Assembly (NCBI GenBank): GCA_964434165.1
Contig: CAYSUS010000164.1
Span: forward strand, 1-11,965
Reading direction: 5' to 3'
Length of the DNA stretch: 11,965 nucleotides
Source of the DNA: CAYSUS01 sp964434165
Lineage (GTDB): Bacteria; Planctomycetota; Planctomycetia; Pirellulales; Thermoguttaceae
In this document: one piece after another, positions 1 through 7,689 of the stretch
How the letters are laid out: each line of letters starts with the position of its first letter
Position numbering within the stretch: position 1 is the stretch's first letter
The notes under the pieces: generated by a model
Databases searched by the model: none
What the model was told of the DNA's origin: nothing
The model's input: only the letters and a program-made list of their open reading frames with translations
Translations under genes and position numbers: made by a program

Positions 1-42
1 ATCCAGCAGTACCTACGATACGACGTCGATCTCGTGTTTTGA
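1..42 (+). CDS. Possible 3' end of an upstream gene (partial)
   Basis: Frame 1 is open from the first base and ends at TGA 40-42, giving the tail IQQYLRYDVDLVF. Thirteen codons can be open by chance and the tail matches no family I recognise. The support is contextual: the next genes are tightly packed on the same strand, and a TTG at 39-41 overlaps this stop as TTGA, the kind of start/stop overlap also seen at 4904-4907. The tail would belong to another gene of the polysaccharide locus. Confidence 0.3.
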   Translation: MQQYLRYDVDLVF

Positions 43-68
43 GACAAAGCCTAGTCAAGCACAACCCG

Positions 69-914
69 ATGTTGGCCTTTGTAATCCCGCTGGTGAGTCC
101 GCAAATGTCGCGAGACTGGAGCCTCGTTGCCCGACTGACTCGGCGGACGCTGGCCTCCGCGTGTCAACAGGAGGCCGGCTCCTACATCGTATTGCTGGTC
201 GGCAACGCGTTTCCAGATCACCTGCCGGGAGACCCGTGCGTGGAGTGCATTCCAGTGGACTTCGCGCTCGAGTTGAGCGTGAGAGATCCCGTGGAGTATC
301 CCAAGGATCCCAACTTGGAAGTACGCTTCACGGATAAGGGCAGGAAGATGCTACGCGGTTATCTTCGAGCCCGTGAGCTTGGCGCGACACACATCATGTT
401 CCTAGACGCCGACGATCTAGTCAGTTGCCGGCTGGCATCTTTGATTGGCCGTAATCCCCATGCACGCGGTTGGGCGATCGAGAAGGGATACCGATACGTG
501 GAAGGGAGCGATTGGGTCTACGTCAAGCGCCGAGGATTCCATCGCGAATGCGGATCCGGCGTGATTGTGCGCGCGGATCTCGTTCCGGTTCCGACGCCGG
601 AGTTCGACAGGGGGTTCTGCCACTATCGCTTTTTCATCAACCACCAGTATCAAGGAGACAAGATGCGGCGAGCCGGGCAGGGGTTGGCGAGACTCCCCTT
701 CAGGGGAGCAGTCTATGTCATCCACTCGTCCAACACGTATGCGCGGAGACACCACTTACCTCGTCGATTGGGCGAAAGCCTCTTGCGTGCAACGAAGAAC
801 CTCTTCAATACTCGAAGGATTGGCAGGCGAGTACGCGAAGAGTTCAATCTCCACCCATTGGAGTATCTCGACGTTGCCGAAGGCGCATCCCGTGCAGGCC
901 AATTTGCGAGCTGA
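69..914 (+). CDS. Putative GT-A fold glycosyltransferase (family 2-like)
   Basis: This protein of about 281 residues probably transfers a sugar from a nucleotide-sugar donor onto a growing glycan at the cytoplasmic face of the membrane. It opens with a hydrophobic beta-strand (MLAFVIPLV), as GT-A enzymes do. At residues about 109-116 it has IMFLDADD, whose D113-A-D115 fits the metal-binding DXD motif. No membrane segment is evident. The N-terminal half is not a textbook GT2 Rossmann start, so donor and acceptor cannot be named. I chose ATG 69 because it begins directly at the first strand. An in-frame TTG at 39 would add ten residues and overlap the upstream stop as TTGA, so it is a real alternative. 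Neither start has a strong Shine-Dalgarno. GC is clearly lower than in genes further right (53-55% in counted lines). The next gene starts 26 bases after the stop. The fold is fairly sure; the specificity is unknown. Confidence 0.75.
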   Translation: MLAFVIPLVSPQMSRDWSLVARLTRRTLASACQQEAGSYIVLLVGNAFPDHLPGDPCVECIPVDFALELSVRDPVEYPKDPNLEVRFTDKGRKMLRGYLRARELGATHIMFLDADDLVSCRLASLIGRNPHARGWAIEKGYRYVEGSDWVYVKRRGFHRECGSGVIVRADLVPVPTPEFDRGFCHYRFFINHQYQGDKMRRAGQGLARLPFRGAVYVIHSSNTYARRHHLPRRLGESLLRATKNLFNTRRIGRRVREEFNLHPLEYLDVAEGASRAGQFAS

Positions 915-925
915 GTGTCGCACTC

Positions 926-930
926 GGAGA
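926..930 (+). promoter_or_regulatory. Shine-Dalgarno that sets the start of the next glycosyltransferase
   Basis: GGAGA lies nine bases upstream of TTG 940. Other in-frame starts (GTG 892, TTG 904) sit inside the preceding gene and lack such a site. This supports TTG 940 as the initiation codon. Confidence 0.55.
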
Positions 931-939
931 CAGCTCACG

Positions 940-2160
940 TTGCCCGATTCCTACCGCCTTGGGATCCTCACCACCCATCCGATCCAGTACCAGGTCCCCT
1001 GGTTCCGGCGATTGGCGGCGCACGGTGAGATCGACCTGACGGTGTTTTACTGCCAGATTCCGGATAAGATCGCCCAGGGCGACGGCTTCGGCGTGGCTTT
1101 CGAGTGGGACGTTCCGCTTCTGGAGGGCTACCGGTACCGCGTGCTCAAGAACGTAGCCCGAAAGCCCAGCGTGACTCGTTTCAGCGGAAGCGACACCCCG
1201 GAGATCCGCAGGATCGTCGGTCGGAGAGAGCTCGACGCGGTGATCGTCAACGGGTGGGTGGCGAAGAGCTGCCTCCAGACGCTCTCCGCGTGCCGCCGCT
1301 TCGGCGTGCCGTGCCTGGTTCGCGGAGAGGCCAACGTGCTCCGGCCCCGTGCGTGGTGGAAACGTGTGATTCATCGCTGGCTCGTCGGGCACTACGCCGC
1401 CTGCCTGTACATCGGCAAGAGCAATGCTGCGTTCTACCGGCGGCACGGCGTGCCCGACAGACGGCTCTTCCCGGCCCTCTACTGCGTGGACAACGAGCGA
1501 TTCGCGCGACAGGCCGCCGCAGCCGGCGGGCGTGATGCGGCTCGGCAGCGGTGGGGCATCGACCGGGACTCCGTCGTCTATCTGTTCTGCGCGAAATTCA
1601 TCGACAAGAAGCATCCTTTGGGACTGCTCCAGGCAATGCAGCAGGCCCATCATCAGCGGGCGCACGTCCACCTGCTGATGGTCGGCGACGGGGAGCTTCG
1701 GCCCGAATGCGAGCGGTTCGCCGGGGAGCACGGTCTTCCGGTCACGTTCGCCGGCTTTCTGAATCAGGGGGAGCTGGGTGCGGCGTACGCGGCCGCGGAT
1801 TGCCTGGTTCTCCCCTCCGATCACGGCGAGACGTGGGGGCTGGTCGTCAACGAGGCCATGGCGTGCGGGCTGCCCGCCATCGTCAGCGACCAGGTCGGGT
1901 GCGGGCCGGACCTGGTCGAGCCCGGCGTCACAGGCGACGTGTTTCCGTTCGGGGACTGGTCGCGACTTGCGGGGCAGATGGCGGAGATGGCCTCCGAGCC
2001 GCAAAGGCTCCGACGCCTGGGCGAGAACGCAAGAGAGAAGGTCCGTCCCTATTGCTTCGACGCGGCTGCTCGCGGGACCGTGGAAGCCGTACGCTTCGCG
2101 GCAGGCTCGCGGCCGCGCGGGAAGGGCAATTCGAAAGCGATCGGCCGCCATGCTCGTTGA
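940..2160 (+). CDS. Glycosyltransferase family 4 (GT-B fold)
   Basis: This is a retaining GT-B glycosyltransferase of 406 residues, a normal length for GT4, acting on a lipid-linked glycan in the cytoplasm. The N-terminal acceptor domain starts with RLGILTTHPIQYQVPWF (residues about 6-22) and has FEWDVPLLEGYRY at 54-66, both typical of a subgroup common in exopolysaccharide loci. The C-terminal donor domain has LLMVGDGELRPECERF and then the GT4 signature ETWGLVVNE, with E297 and E305 spaced as E-x7-E, followed by AMACGLPAIVSDQVGCGPDLV. The frame stays open far upstream (to 565), but that part lies inside the preceding gene and is not GT-like. TTG 940 is preferred because GGAGA stands nine bases before it; GTG 892 is the main alternative. 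The last 11 bases overlap the polymerase gene, which suggests translational coupling. Donor sugar is not predictable. Confidence 0.9.
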   Translation: MPDSYRLGILTTHPIQYQVPWFRRLAAHGEIDLTVFYCQIPDKIAQGDGFGVAFEWDVPLLEGYRYRVLKNVARKPSVTRFSGSDTPEIRRIVGRRELDAVIVNGWVAKSCLQTLSACRRFGVPCLVRGEANVLRPRAWWKRVIHRWLVGHYAACLYIGKSNAAFYRRHGVPDRRLFPALYCVDNERFARQAAAAGGRDAARQRWGIDRDSVVYLFCAKFIDKKHPLGLLQAMQQAHHQRAHVHLLMVGDGELRPECERFAGEHGLPVTFAGFLNQGELGAAYAAADCLVLPSDHGETWGLVVNEAMACGLPAIVSDQVGCGPDLVEPGVTGDVFPFGDWSRLAGQMAEMASEPQRLRRLGENAREKVRPYCFDAAARGTVEAVRFAAGSRPRGKGNSKAIGRHAR

Positions 2161-3595
2161 GTACGCCTTTTACGGTCTGGTCGGCGTGGCGCTGCTTCTG
2201 GCGCTGACCAACTGGCGGGCGGCGCTCTACGTCTGCATCTTCGTGGACATCCTCCGCGACCCGGTCCGCAAGCTCGCCGAGGGCCATTCCGTCTGGATTA
2301 CGCAGTCTGTGAACCTCGTGTGGGTTGCGGTGGGACTGGCCGTGCTGCTGGGCGAGCAGCGCCGCATGGCCCAGTTCGGCGCGCACCATCCGCGCATGAA
2401 GACGGCCGCCACGCTGCTCTGCGTGGCGCTGATCCCGGGGGCCGTGATGTCCCTGACGCAGTATGCGGCAGGCTGGAAGCTGGTCCTGCTCGGCAGCGCA
2501 TCTTATCTGGCGGTGATTCCGGGCATCGTGGCGGGCTACGCCTTCGCGCGGAGCGAGAGGGACGTCACCCGGTTCCTGGCCGTGTACTGCGTCGCCAACT
2601 CCGTGGCGTTCGTCGGGACCCTGCTGGAGTACGCCGACTTCAGCTCCCCGGTGCTGGGCGGGATCGACATGGATTGGATTCGCTATCGCACGGGTCACAT
2701 CGTCGAACTGATGAGCGGCGTCTATCGCAGCCCGGACCTGCTCGGCCTTCACGCCGCCAACGTATGCGTGTTCGCCTGCGTGTTGGGCGCAAGGCGAAGA
2801 GGCGCGGCCCAGTTGGCCTGGTACTCCGTGGCGCTCTGGGCGGTCGTGTCGCTGATGCTGTCGGGACGGCGCAAGATGATCGCCGTTCCCCTGGTCTTCG
2901 CCGCGAGCTTCCTGTTCCTCTACTTTCGCAAGGTCCGCCGCGTGTCGCACGCCGCGTGGTACACGCTCCCCGCCGCCGCATGCCTCGCCGCGGTCTTCCT
3001 GTTCAGCTCCGAGACCTCCGAGTCGGATGAGTACACAGAGTACGCGTCCACCGTGTTCGGTGACGAGGGCGTGGAACGGGCCTATTGGAGTGTGGTCGGC
3101 TCCCCGACGACCACCCTGCAACAGTCCGGCGTGCTCGGCAAAGGACTGGGCTCGGCGACCCAGGGATCGTACCACCTCGCCGCCCGAGACAGGCCTCGAA
3201 CCTGGCAGGAGGATGGGACCGGGCGTCTGTTCGTGGAACTGGGACTTCTCGGCGGCATTCTGGCCATGGTCGCGGCATGGCTTGTCGTGCGATCCTGCTA
3301 CGAAGCCTCCGGCCGGTCGAACTTCAGTCTGGCAGCCGCGCGCTTCCAGGCGGGCATGTTCAGCGTCGTTGTGGCCAACGCCGCCTCCTTCATCGTTTCG
3401 CATCAGGCGTACAGCGGCGACCCGTCGTCGGTCTGCTTCGTCCTGCTTTGCTTAGGGTTTGCTTTCCGTGTGAGCGCACACGGCATGCCGCGGCACACCG
3501 GTCGCTACACGGCCGTCCCTGTCGGTCACCCCCCCGTACCACATCCCCACGCGCGAGTTGGGCGCCGCCCGGGCCCGCGACCGATGGGGACCTGA
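2150..3595 (+). CDS. O-antigen polymerase/ligase-like membrane protein (Wzy/WaaL type)
   Basis: This 481-residue polytopic inner-membrane protein has about 11-13 hydrophobic segments, for example near residues 4-20, 50-68, 84-101, 110-130, 141-158, 201-213, 222-237, 242-258, 268-285, 364-380, 401-417 and 427-440. A large polar loop at about 286-360 precedes the last segments. The loop carries GVLGKGLGSATQGSYH, and LFVELGLLGGIL follows it, a layout typical of O-antigen ligase/Wzy_C proteins. LSGRRKM at about 237-243 also fits. Such proteins polymerise lipid-linked repeat units or transfer glycan to an acceptor on the periplasmic side; sequence alone does not tell which. The start is ATG 2150, where the first helix begins; it overlaps the preceding gene by 11 bases and has only a weak ribosome site. 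The final 41 residues are a polar Arg/Pro-rich tail beyond the last helix and look poorly constrained. Confidence 0.85.
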   Translation: MLVEYAFYGLVGVALLLALTNWRAALYVCIFVDILRDPVRKLAEGHSVWITQSVNLVWVAVGLAVLLGEQRRMAQFGAHHPRMKTAATLLCVALIPGAVMSLTQYAAGWKLVLLGSASYLAVIPGIVAGYAFARSERDVTRFLAVYCVANSVAFVGTLLEYADFSSPVLGGIDMDWIRYRTGHIVELMSGVYRSPDLLGLHAANVCVFACVLGARRRGAAQLAWYSVALWAVVSLMLSGRRKMIAVPLVFAASFLFLYFRKVRRVSHAAWYTLPAAACLAAVFLFSSETSESDEYTEYASTVFGDEGVERAYWSVVGSPTTTLQQSGVLGKGLGSATQGSYHLAARDRPRTWQEDGTGRLFVELGLLGGILAMVAAWLVVRSCYEASGRSNFSLAAARFQAGMFSVVVANAASFIVSHQAYSGDPSSVCFVLLCLGFAFRVSAHGMPRHTGRYTAVPVGHPPVPHPHARVGRRPGPRPMGT

Positions 3596-3635
3596 GCGGG
3601 TCGCCCCACGGCGGCCGGCCGAAGCGAAACAAGTC

Positions 3636-4907
3636 ATGTCCTCAAAGACGACGGAACTGCAACGAAGCCCCGCGCGGCTGGTTGCGAACGGGCAGTCCAA
3701 GGCAGTTCTCGTCGCTTGCCATACGTGGTTCCACGAGCTGATCGGCGGTTCGTCCAAGGTCGCCACCGAGCTGGCCGAGCACCTCGCGGCCGAGGGCCAT
3801 CGCGTCTGCTACGTTTGCGGGACGCACGAACCGGAACCGGTTGCTCCGTCGGTGATCGACGGGGTCGAGCTCTGGCGATACCCCTTCCCGCGCGCCCGCT
3901 CTCCGCACCCGGCCAACGTCTGGGGCCACATCGCCCGAACCTATCGACTCACACGACGGATTCTCCGCCAGAGTCGCGTTGCTTGCGTCAGCGGGCATAC
4001 GCCGCTCCAGTTCCTGGGCGCCTCGCTGGCCGCACGCGGGCGATGCGATCGCCAGGTGTACAACGTCCACTCCCCTTTCGACGAGGAACTGGCGAGCAAT
4101 CGGCCGGAGCCCGTCGTGCGTCTGCGCGACCGGCTCGCGCTTCACGTGGCGCGGCGCATCGAGGCCGCCAATTGCCGGCGGGCGGACACGGTTCGATGCG
4201 ACTCCCGCTACACGGCCGCACTGCTTGCCGAGAAGTACGGGGAGCGTGTTTCGAAGAAGACCGACGTCACCTCCCTGTGGGTCGATACCGAGGTGCTGCG
4301 GCCGGTGGCCGACGCCGCCGCCACGCGCGCGATGCTCGGTCCGCCCTGGCGCTCGGACATACCCGTCTTCTTCACCGTGCGCCGTCTCGAAGCCCGCATG
4401 GGCCTCGATGCCCTCGTGGACGCCGCGGCGATCCTCAAGAAGCAGGGGTTCGGTTTCCAGCTTCTCATCGGAGGGGGCGGCTCCATGGAGGAGACGCTGC
4501 GAAGCCAGATCGTCCAGCGCGGCCTTTCCGACACGGCCCACCTCCTCGGCCGAGTTCCGGCGGAGCAACTGCCGCGGTGCTATGCGGCGGCCGATTGCTT
4601 CGTGCTGCCGACGCGGGCCTTGGAGTGCTTCGGCCTGATCATCCTGGAGTCCTACGCGTGCGCAAGGCCGGTCATCGCCACGCCGGTCGGCGCGATTCCC
4701 GAGCTGGTCAACGAGTACGGATCGGAATGGTTGACCTCGGGGACCTCCCCCGCCGACCTCGCCGATCGCATGGCGGCCTTTCTTCGCGGAGAGCTGAAGA
4801 GCGATCCGGCAAGGCTGCGGGCCCTGGCGGAACGATACAGCGCGGACGCGGCCCTTGCGGCGCACCGCAGCATTCTGCTCCCCGAATCGAGCGGCCGCGC
4901 CCCGTGA
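3636..4907 (+). CDS. Glycosyltransferase family 4 (GT-B fold)
   Basis: This 423-residue protein is the second GT4 enzyme of the locus. The N-terminal domain has AVLVACHTWFHELIGGSSKV (residues about 23-42), with the glycine pair G37-G38 and the helix that line the GT-B cleft. The donor domain begins around VRRLEARMGLDALVDA (about 248-263), continues with LLIGGGGSMEETL (276-288) and has the signature ECFGLIILE with E330 and E338 in E-x7-E spacing, then PVIATPVGAIPELV. These features are standard for retaining GT4 transferases that use nucleotide sugars. ATG 3636 is taken as the start; an in-frame TTG at 3558 would add 26 residues of Arg-rich sequence overlapping the polymerase gene and looks unlikely. 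No strong Shine-Dalgarno is seen. The stop overlaps the start of the next gene by four bases (GTGA). The family is sure; the transferred sugar is unknown. Confidence 0.92.
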   Translation: MSSKTTELQRSPARLVANGQSKAVLVACHTWFHELIGGSSKVATELAEHLAAEGHRVCYVCGTHEPEPVAPSVIDGVELWRYPFPRARSPHPANVWGHIARTYRLTRRILRQSRVACVSGHTPLQFLGASLAARGRCDRQVYNVHSPFDEELASNRPEPVVRLRDRLALHVARRIEAANCRRADTVRCDSRYTAALLAEKYGERVSKKTDVTSLWVDTEVLRPVADAAATRAMLGPPWRSDIPVFFTVRRLEARMGLDALVDAAAILKKQGFGFQLLIGGGGSMEETLRSQIVQRGLSDTAHLLGRVPAEQLPRCYAAADCFVLPTRALECFGLIILESYACARPVIATPVGAIPELVNEYGSEWLTSGTSPADLADRMAAFLRGELKSDPARLRALAERYSADAALAAHRSILLPESSGRAP

Positions 4908-6022
4908 GAGTCCTGGTCAACGCCCTCTCGGCGACGGCTCCCAGCGGCAAGCAGGTGCTGCTGGGGCATCTCCCGCGCCTGGCGCGTTGGACGGCCGGCA
5001 AGCACGAGTTCCACGTTCTCTACCACCAGCAGAATGCCGACCTCGTGCGAGACCTGGGGCCGAACGTACGGTGGATTCAGGCCCCGGCCAAGACCGCGCA
5101 CTGGATGCATCGGTCGGTGTGGGAGCGGACCTGCCTGGGGCGAACGGTCCGCAATCTCCGTGCGGACCTCTACTTCACGCCGTCGGGCACGGTCGCTCGA
5201 GGCCTCGGCATCCCGCAGGTCTCGCTGGCCCTGAATCCCTGGTGCCTGGTCCCGCGGGTGCATCGCGGGCTTCCCGATCGAGTGAAGGCCAGCCTCCAGC
5301 GGCAAGCGTATCGGGAGGCCGTGCATCGTTCGACGCTCCTCGGTTTCGCGTCGCGGTACCTCCGCGATGCCTACCGCCAAAACGCCGGCCGCGAGGAGCA
5401 GAGCTCGGAGATCGTGTACTGCGCGCCGGACGACCGTTCGGCAGCGGTATTCGAGGATCGGGCCCGATTCCCGCGGCCGGATGCGAACCGTATCGTGTGT
5501 GCCTCCGTCATGGCGCCGCACAAAGGCGTGGAAACCGTGGTCGAGGCGCTGGCCCTGCTCCGCCGCGAGCACCACGTGCCGGCCACGCTCTATCTGGTCG
5601 GTGGCTGGCCCGACCGCAGTTATCAACAGCTCATTGGCGCCGCGGTGTCCCGACTCGGTCTGGAGCAGCACGTCCACCTCACCGGGCACGTCTCCCGGGA
5701 GGAGTTGCTCGATCACTACGCCCGCGCATCCGTCTTCTGCCTGATGAGCTGGTGCGAATCGTTCGGCATTCCGGCCATCGAAGCCCAGTCGCTCGGCACC
5801 CCCGTGGTCAGCTCCAACTGCTGTGCGATTCCCGAGGTCTGCGGCGAGGGAGGGCTCTATCCCGAGCCGGGCGACGCGGCGGGAACTGCCCAGGCCCTGG
5901 CGCGCGTGCTGACCGACCAGGCGACCCGGGATCGCCTCTCCGCGCTGGCGGTCGAGAATTCCACGAGGTTCCGCTATGACATCACCAGCCGACCTCTCCT
6001 CCGGATGTTCGACGTCGCTTAG
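4904..6022 (+). CDS. Glycosyltransferase family 4 (GT-B fold)
   Basis: The third GT4 enzyme has 372 residues and starts at GTG 4904 with MRVLVNALSATAPSGKQVLL, the usual first strand and loop of the acceptor domain. The start codon overlaps the previous stop as GTGA, the classic arrangement for coupled translation. The middle has ADLYFTPSGT and the donor domain has SVMAPHKGVETVVEAL (M203, K207), YLVGGWPD (from 230) and the signature ESFGIPAIE with E285 and E293 in E-x7-E spacing, followed by AQSLGTPVVSSNCCAIPEV. This resembles mannosyl- or rhamnosyltransferase-like GT4 members that extend lipid-linked glycans, but specificity cannot be read from sequence. The last 47 bases overlap the acetyltransferase gene in another frame, an unusually long overlap that still leaves both domains complete. 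Confidence 0.92.
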   Translation: MRVLVNALSATAPSGKQVLLGHLPRLARWTAGKHEFHVLYHQQNADLVRDLGPNVRWIQAPAKTAHWMHRSVWERTCLGRTVRNLRADLYFTPSGTVARGLGIPQVSLALNPWCLVPRVHRGLPDRVKASLQRQAYREAVHRSTLLGFASRYLRDAYRQNAGREEQSSEIVYCAPDDRSAAVFEDRARFPRPDANRIVCASVMAPHKGVETVVEALALLRREHHVPATLYLVGGWPDRSYQQLIGAAVSRLGLEQHVHLTGHVSREELLDHYARASVFCLMSWCESFGIPAIEAQSLGTPVVSSNCCAIPEVCGEGGLYPEPGDAAGTAQALARVLTDQATRDRLSALAVENSTRFRYDITSRPLLRMFDVA

Positions 6023-6611
6023 CGACGCCGAGCCCGCTCCGGAGACCCGGCCGGCGCAGCTACGCGTCGGACCGCGAGACTGCCCGAGCCCGCACAGCCT
6101 GGCCAACAAGCTGGGGCGCGTCCTGTGGCATGCCGTCTGGCTCCTCCTGTTTCGGCCCTCGCCGCAGTTCTTGCATCGCTGGCGGGTCTTCCTCTTGAGA
6201 CGGTTTGGGGCGACGCTCGGCCGGGGCGTGAAGGTGTTCCCCTCCGCCCGGATCTGGGCGCCCTGGAATCTGACGATGGCGGACTGCTCGACGATCTCGG
6301 CTGGCGTCGATTGCTACAGCGTGGCCCCGGTCTCGATCGGCGCCCACGCGACCGTCTCGCAGGACGCATTCCTCTGCACGGCCACGCACGACGTATCCGA
6401 CGCGAACATGCGCCTCGTCACCGCGCCCGTCACGATCGCCGACCAGGCCTGGGTTTGCGCCCGGGCGTTCGTGGCGCCGGGAATCACCGTCGCCCAGGGC
6501 GCCGTGGTGGGAGCGATGGCGGTGGCGAGCCGGGATGTCCCGCCTTGGACGATCGTAGCGGGAAACCCCGCCCGGGTGATCGGCAAGCGGGAATTGCGTC
6601 CACGGGCATGA
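5976..6611 (+). CDS. WcaF-type left-handed beta-helix acetyltransferase
   Basis: This 211-residue protein probably O-acetylates a sugar of the polysaccharide or its precursor, using acetyl-CoA in the cytoplasm. Residues 1-40 are polar and variable. Residues 41-85 match the N-terminal region of colanic-acid WcaF-like enzymes (ANKLGRVLWHAVWLLLFRPS). From about 86 the sequence has loose hexapeptide repeats of the beta-helix: VSIGAHATVSQDAFLCTATH, then APVTIADQAWV, APGITVAQGAVVGAMAVASR, and the typical ending IVAGNPARVIGKR. H138 in ATHD is the expected catalytic histidine. ATG 5976 has GAGG at 5965-5968, seven bases away, inside the end of the preceding gene. The polar N-terminus may mean that a later start is used, although no good one is obvious. 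The gene closes the overlapping block; a 142-base gap follows. The acetyl donor is inferred from the family. Confidence 0.88.
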   Translation: MTSPADLSSGCSTSLSDAEPAPETRPAQLRVGPRDCPSPHSLANKLGRVLWHAVWLLLFRPSPQFLHRWRVFLLRRFGATLGRGVKVFPSARIWAPWNLTMADCSTISAGVDCYSVAPVSIGAHATVSQDAFLCTATHDVSDANMRLVTAPVTIADQAWVCARAFVAPGITVAQGAVVGAMAVASRDVPPWTIVAGNPARVIGKRELRPRA

Positions 6612-6753
6612 AGCCTCGCGGCACGCACGGCCCTCGCGCTCTGAGCCCACTTCGCAGCGGGCCGCCGCCGCGACGAAAAGCCGTTTCCTTCCGCCGCGCT
6701 GGTCCACAGCGCCCTCGCGAACCGGCACGCGAAGACTGAACCGCGCTCCGCCG
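6612..6753. other. Intergenic gap without a recognisable gene
   Basis: These 142 bases separate the overlapping block from the family 2 glycosyltransferase. I see no convincing promoter, terminator, RNA or small gene. The frame shared with the acetyltransferase is closed and other open frames are Arg/Pro-rich, as expected for non-coding high-GC DNA. A promoter for the downstream genes could lie here but no -35/-10 pair stands out. Confidence 0.5.
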
Positions 6754-7635
6754 ATGAAATCCCCGCCCGTCTCCGTCGTCGTCATCGCCAAGAACGAGGC
6801 CCGCAACATCGGTCGTTGCCTCGATTCCGTCCGGCCGTTCGACGACGTCGTGCTCGTGGACGACTACTCCGACGACCAGACTCGGGAGATTGCCGAGGAG
6901 CGGGGGGCGCGGGTCGTGCAGAATCGGTTCGAGAGCTTCGCGTCGCAGCGGAACTGGGCGCTGGGCCATGCCGGGCTCCGCCACGCTTGGGCGCTGATGC
7001 TCGACGCCGATGAGGCCTTGACCCCGGCCGCAGTCGATGCGGTCGCCGCGGCGATGTCATCACCGGAGCCCCGAATCGCCGCGTTTCTGATGTGCCGCAA
7101 GACGATGTTCCTCGATCGCTGGCTGAAGCGATCCGACGGCTATCCCGTCTGGATCATGCGGTTGGTGCACCGGGATCGAGCCAGGTTCGTCGACTCGGGG
7201 CACGGCGAGGTCCCGGCTCCTCCGGTCGACGGCGTGTTGGGCAGGATACGCGAGCCTTTCCTTCACTACCCCTTCAGCCATGGCGTGAGCCACTGGCTCG
7301 CGCGACACAACGTTTACTCCACGCGCGAGGCGGAATTGGAGTACTGCGAGTCGCCCTGCTGGTCGTGGCGGGACGTCCTGCGAGGCTCCGCCCCGCAGCG
7401 GCGTCGAGCCCTCCGCAACCTCAGCCGCCGGCTTCCCATGCGCCCGCTGCTGCGGTTCTGCCACCATTACTTCTGGCAAGGCGGAATCCTCGACGGCCGC
7501 GCGGGATTGGCTTACAGCCTCCTCATGGCCTGGTACGAAGGGATGATCGTCCTGAAGCGCTGGGAGATCCAGGTCGAGGCCGCTCGACAGCGCTCGGCGC
7601 GCCCCCCGAGGCCCACGCCCAGTGGCCTCCCCTGA
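6754..7635 (+). CDS. Glycosyltransferase family 2, WaaE/KdtX-like
   Basis: This GT-A enzyme of 293 residues starts with VSVVVIAKNEARNIGRCLDS (residues 6-25), the classic family 2 nucleotide-binding strand. It has VVLVDDYSDDQT (32-43) and the metal-binding MLDADEAL with D84-A-D86. The central region RLVHRDRARFVDSGHGEV and the segment FLHYPFSHGVSHWLARHNVY fit the WaaE/KdtX (lipopolysaccharide core beta-glucosyltransferase-like) subgroup. The C-terminal part has a moderately hydrophobic stretch (GLAYSLLMAWYEGMIVLKRW) that may sit at the membrane. The start is the first ATG with a family-like N-terminus; only a weak purine run precedes it. The exact reaction is open, because many relatives in exopolysaccharide loci have no known substrate. 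It stands 54 bases before fkp and may be co-transcribed with it. Confidence 0.92.
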   Translation: MKSPPVSVVVIAKNEARNIGRCLDSVRPFDDVVLVDDYSDDQTREIAEERGARVVQNRFESFASQRNWALGHAGLRHAWALMLDADEALTPAAVDAVAAAMSSPEPRIAAFLMCRKTMFLDRWLKRSDGYPVWIMRLVHRDRARFVDSGHGEVPAPPVDGVLGRIREPFLHYPFSHGVSHWLARHNVYSTREAELEYCESPCWSWRDVLRGSAPQRRRALRNLSRRLPMRPLLRFCHHYFWQGGILDGRAGLAYSLLMAWYEGMIVLKRWEIQVEAARQRSARPPRPTPSGLP

Positions 7636-7652
7636 ACCCGTACCGCCCGTAG

Positions 7653-7674
7653 CCCCTTCCCCCTTCCTTCCCCC
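7653..7674 (+). promoter_or_regulatory. C-rich, all-pyrimidine tract before fkp
   Basis: Twenty-two consecutive pyrimidines (C and T only) fill the space between the family 2 glycosyltransferase and the fkp ribosome site. The whole gap 7636-7674 is C-rich and poor in G, as Rho utilisation sites are. A Rho-dependent control point is therefore possible, but a simple unstructured leader is equally likely. Confidence 0.25.
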
Positions 7675-7678
7675 GGAG
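7675..7678 (+). promoter_or_regulatory. Probable ribosome binding site of fkp
   Basis: GGAG lies 11 bases before ATG 7690, directly after the pyrimidine tract. The spacing is slightly long. It supports ATG 7690 as the start, which also agrees with the conserved N-terminus of the protein. Confidence 0.45.
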
Positions 7679-7689
7679 CACCGCCTGCC

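Noticed and set aside
565..939. N-terminal extension of the first GT4 protein
   Set aside because: The frame is open but lies within the preceding glycosyltransferase gene, encodes Ser/Arg-rich sequence and has no GT4 similarity; the Shine-Dalgarno at 926-930 favours TTG 940.
844..2151. Long open frame on the - strand opposite the first GT4 gene
   Set aside because: No motif or ribosome site supports it, and the + strand frame carries the GT4 E-x7-E signature.
1928..3403. Long open frame on the - strand opposite the polymerase-like gene
   Set aside because: It has no recognisable domain and is rich in His/Arg/Gln, typical of the complement of a membrane-protein gene. The + strand frame has clear hydrophobic segments.
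4652..6109. Long open frame on the - strand opposite the third GT4 gene
   Set aside because: It spans the borders of three real genes and has an Arg-rich composition without domains.
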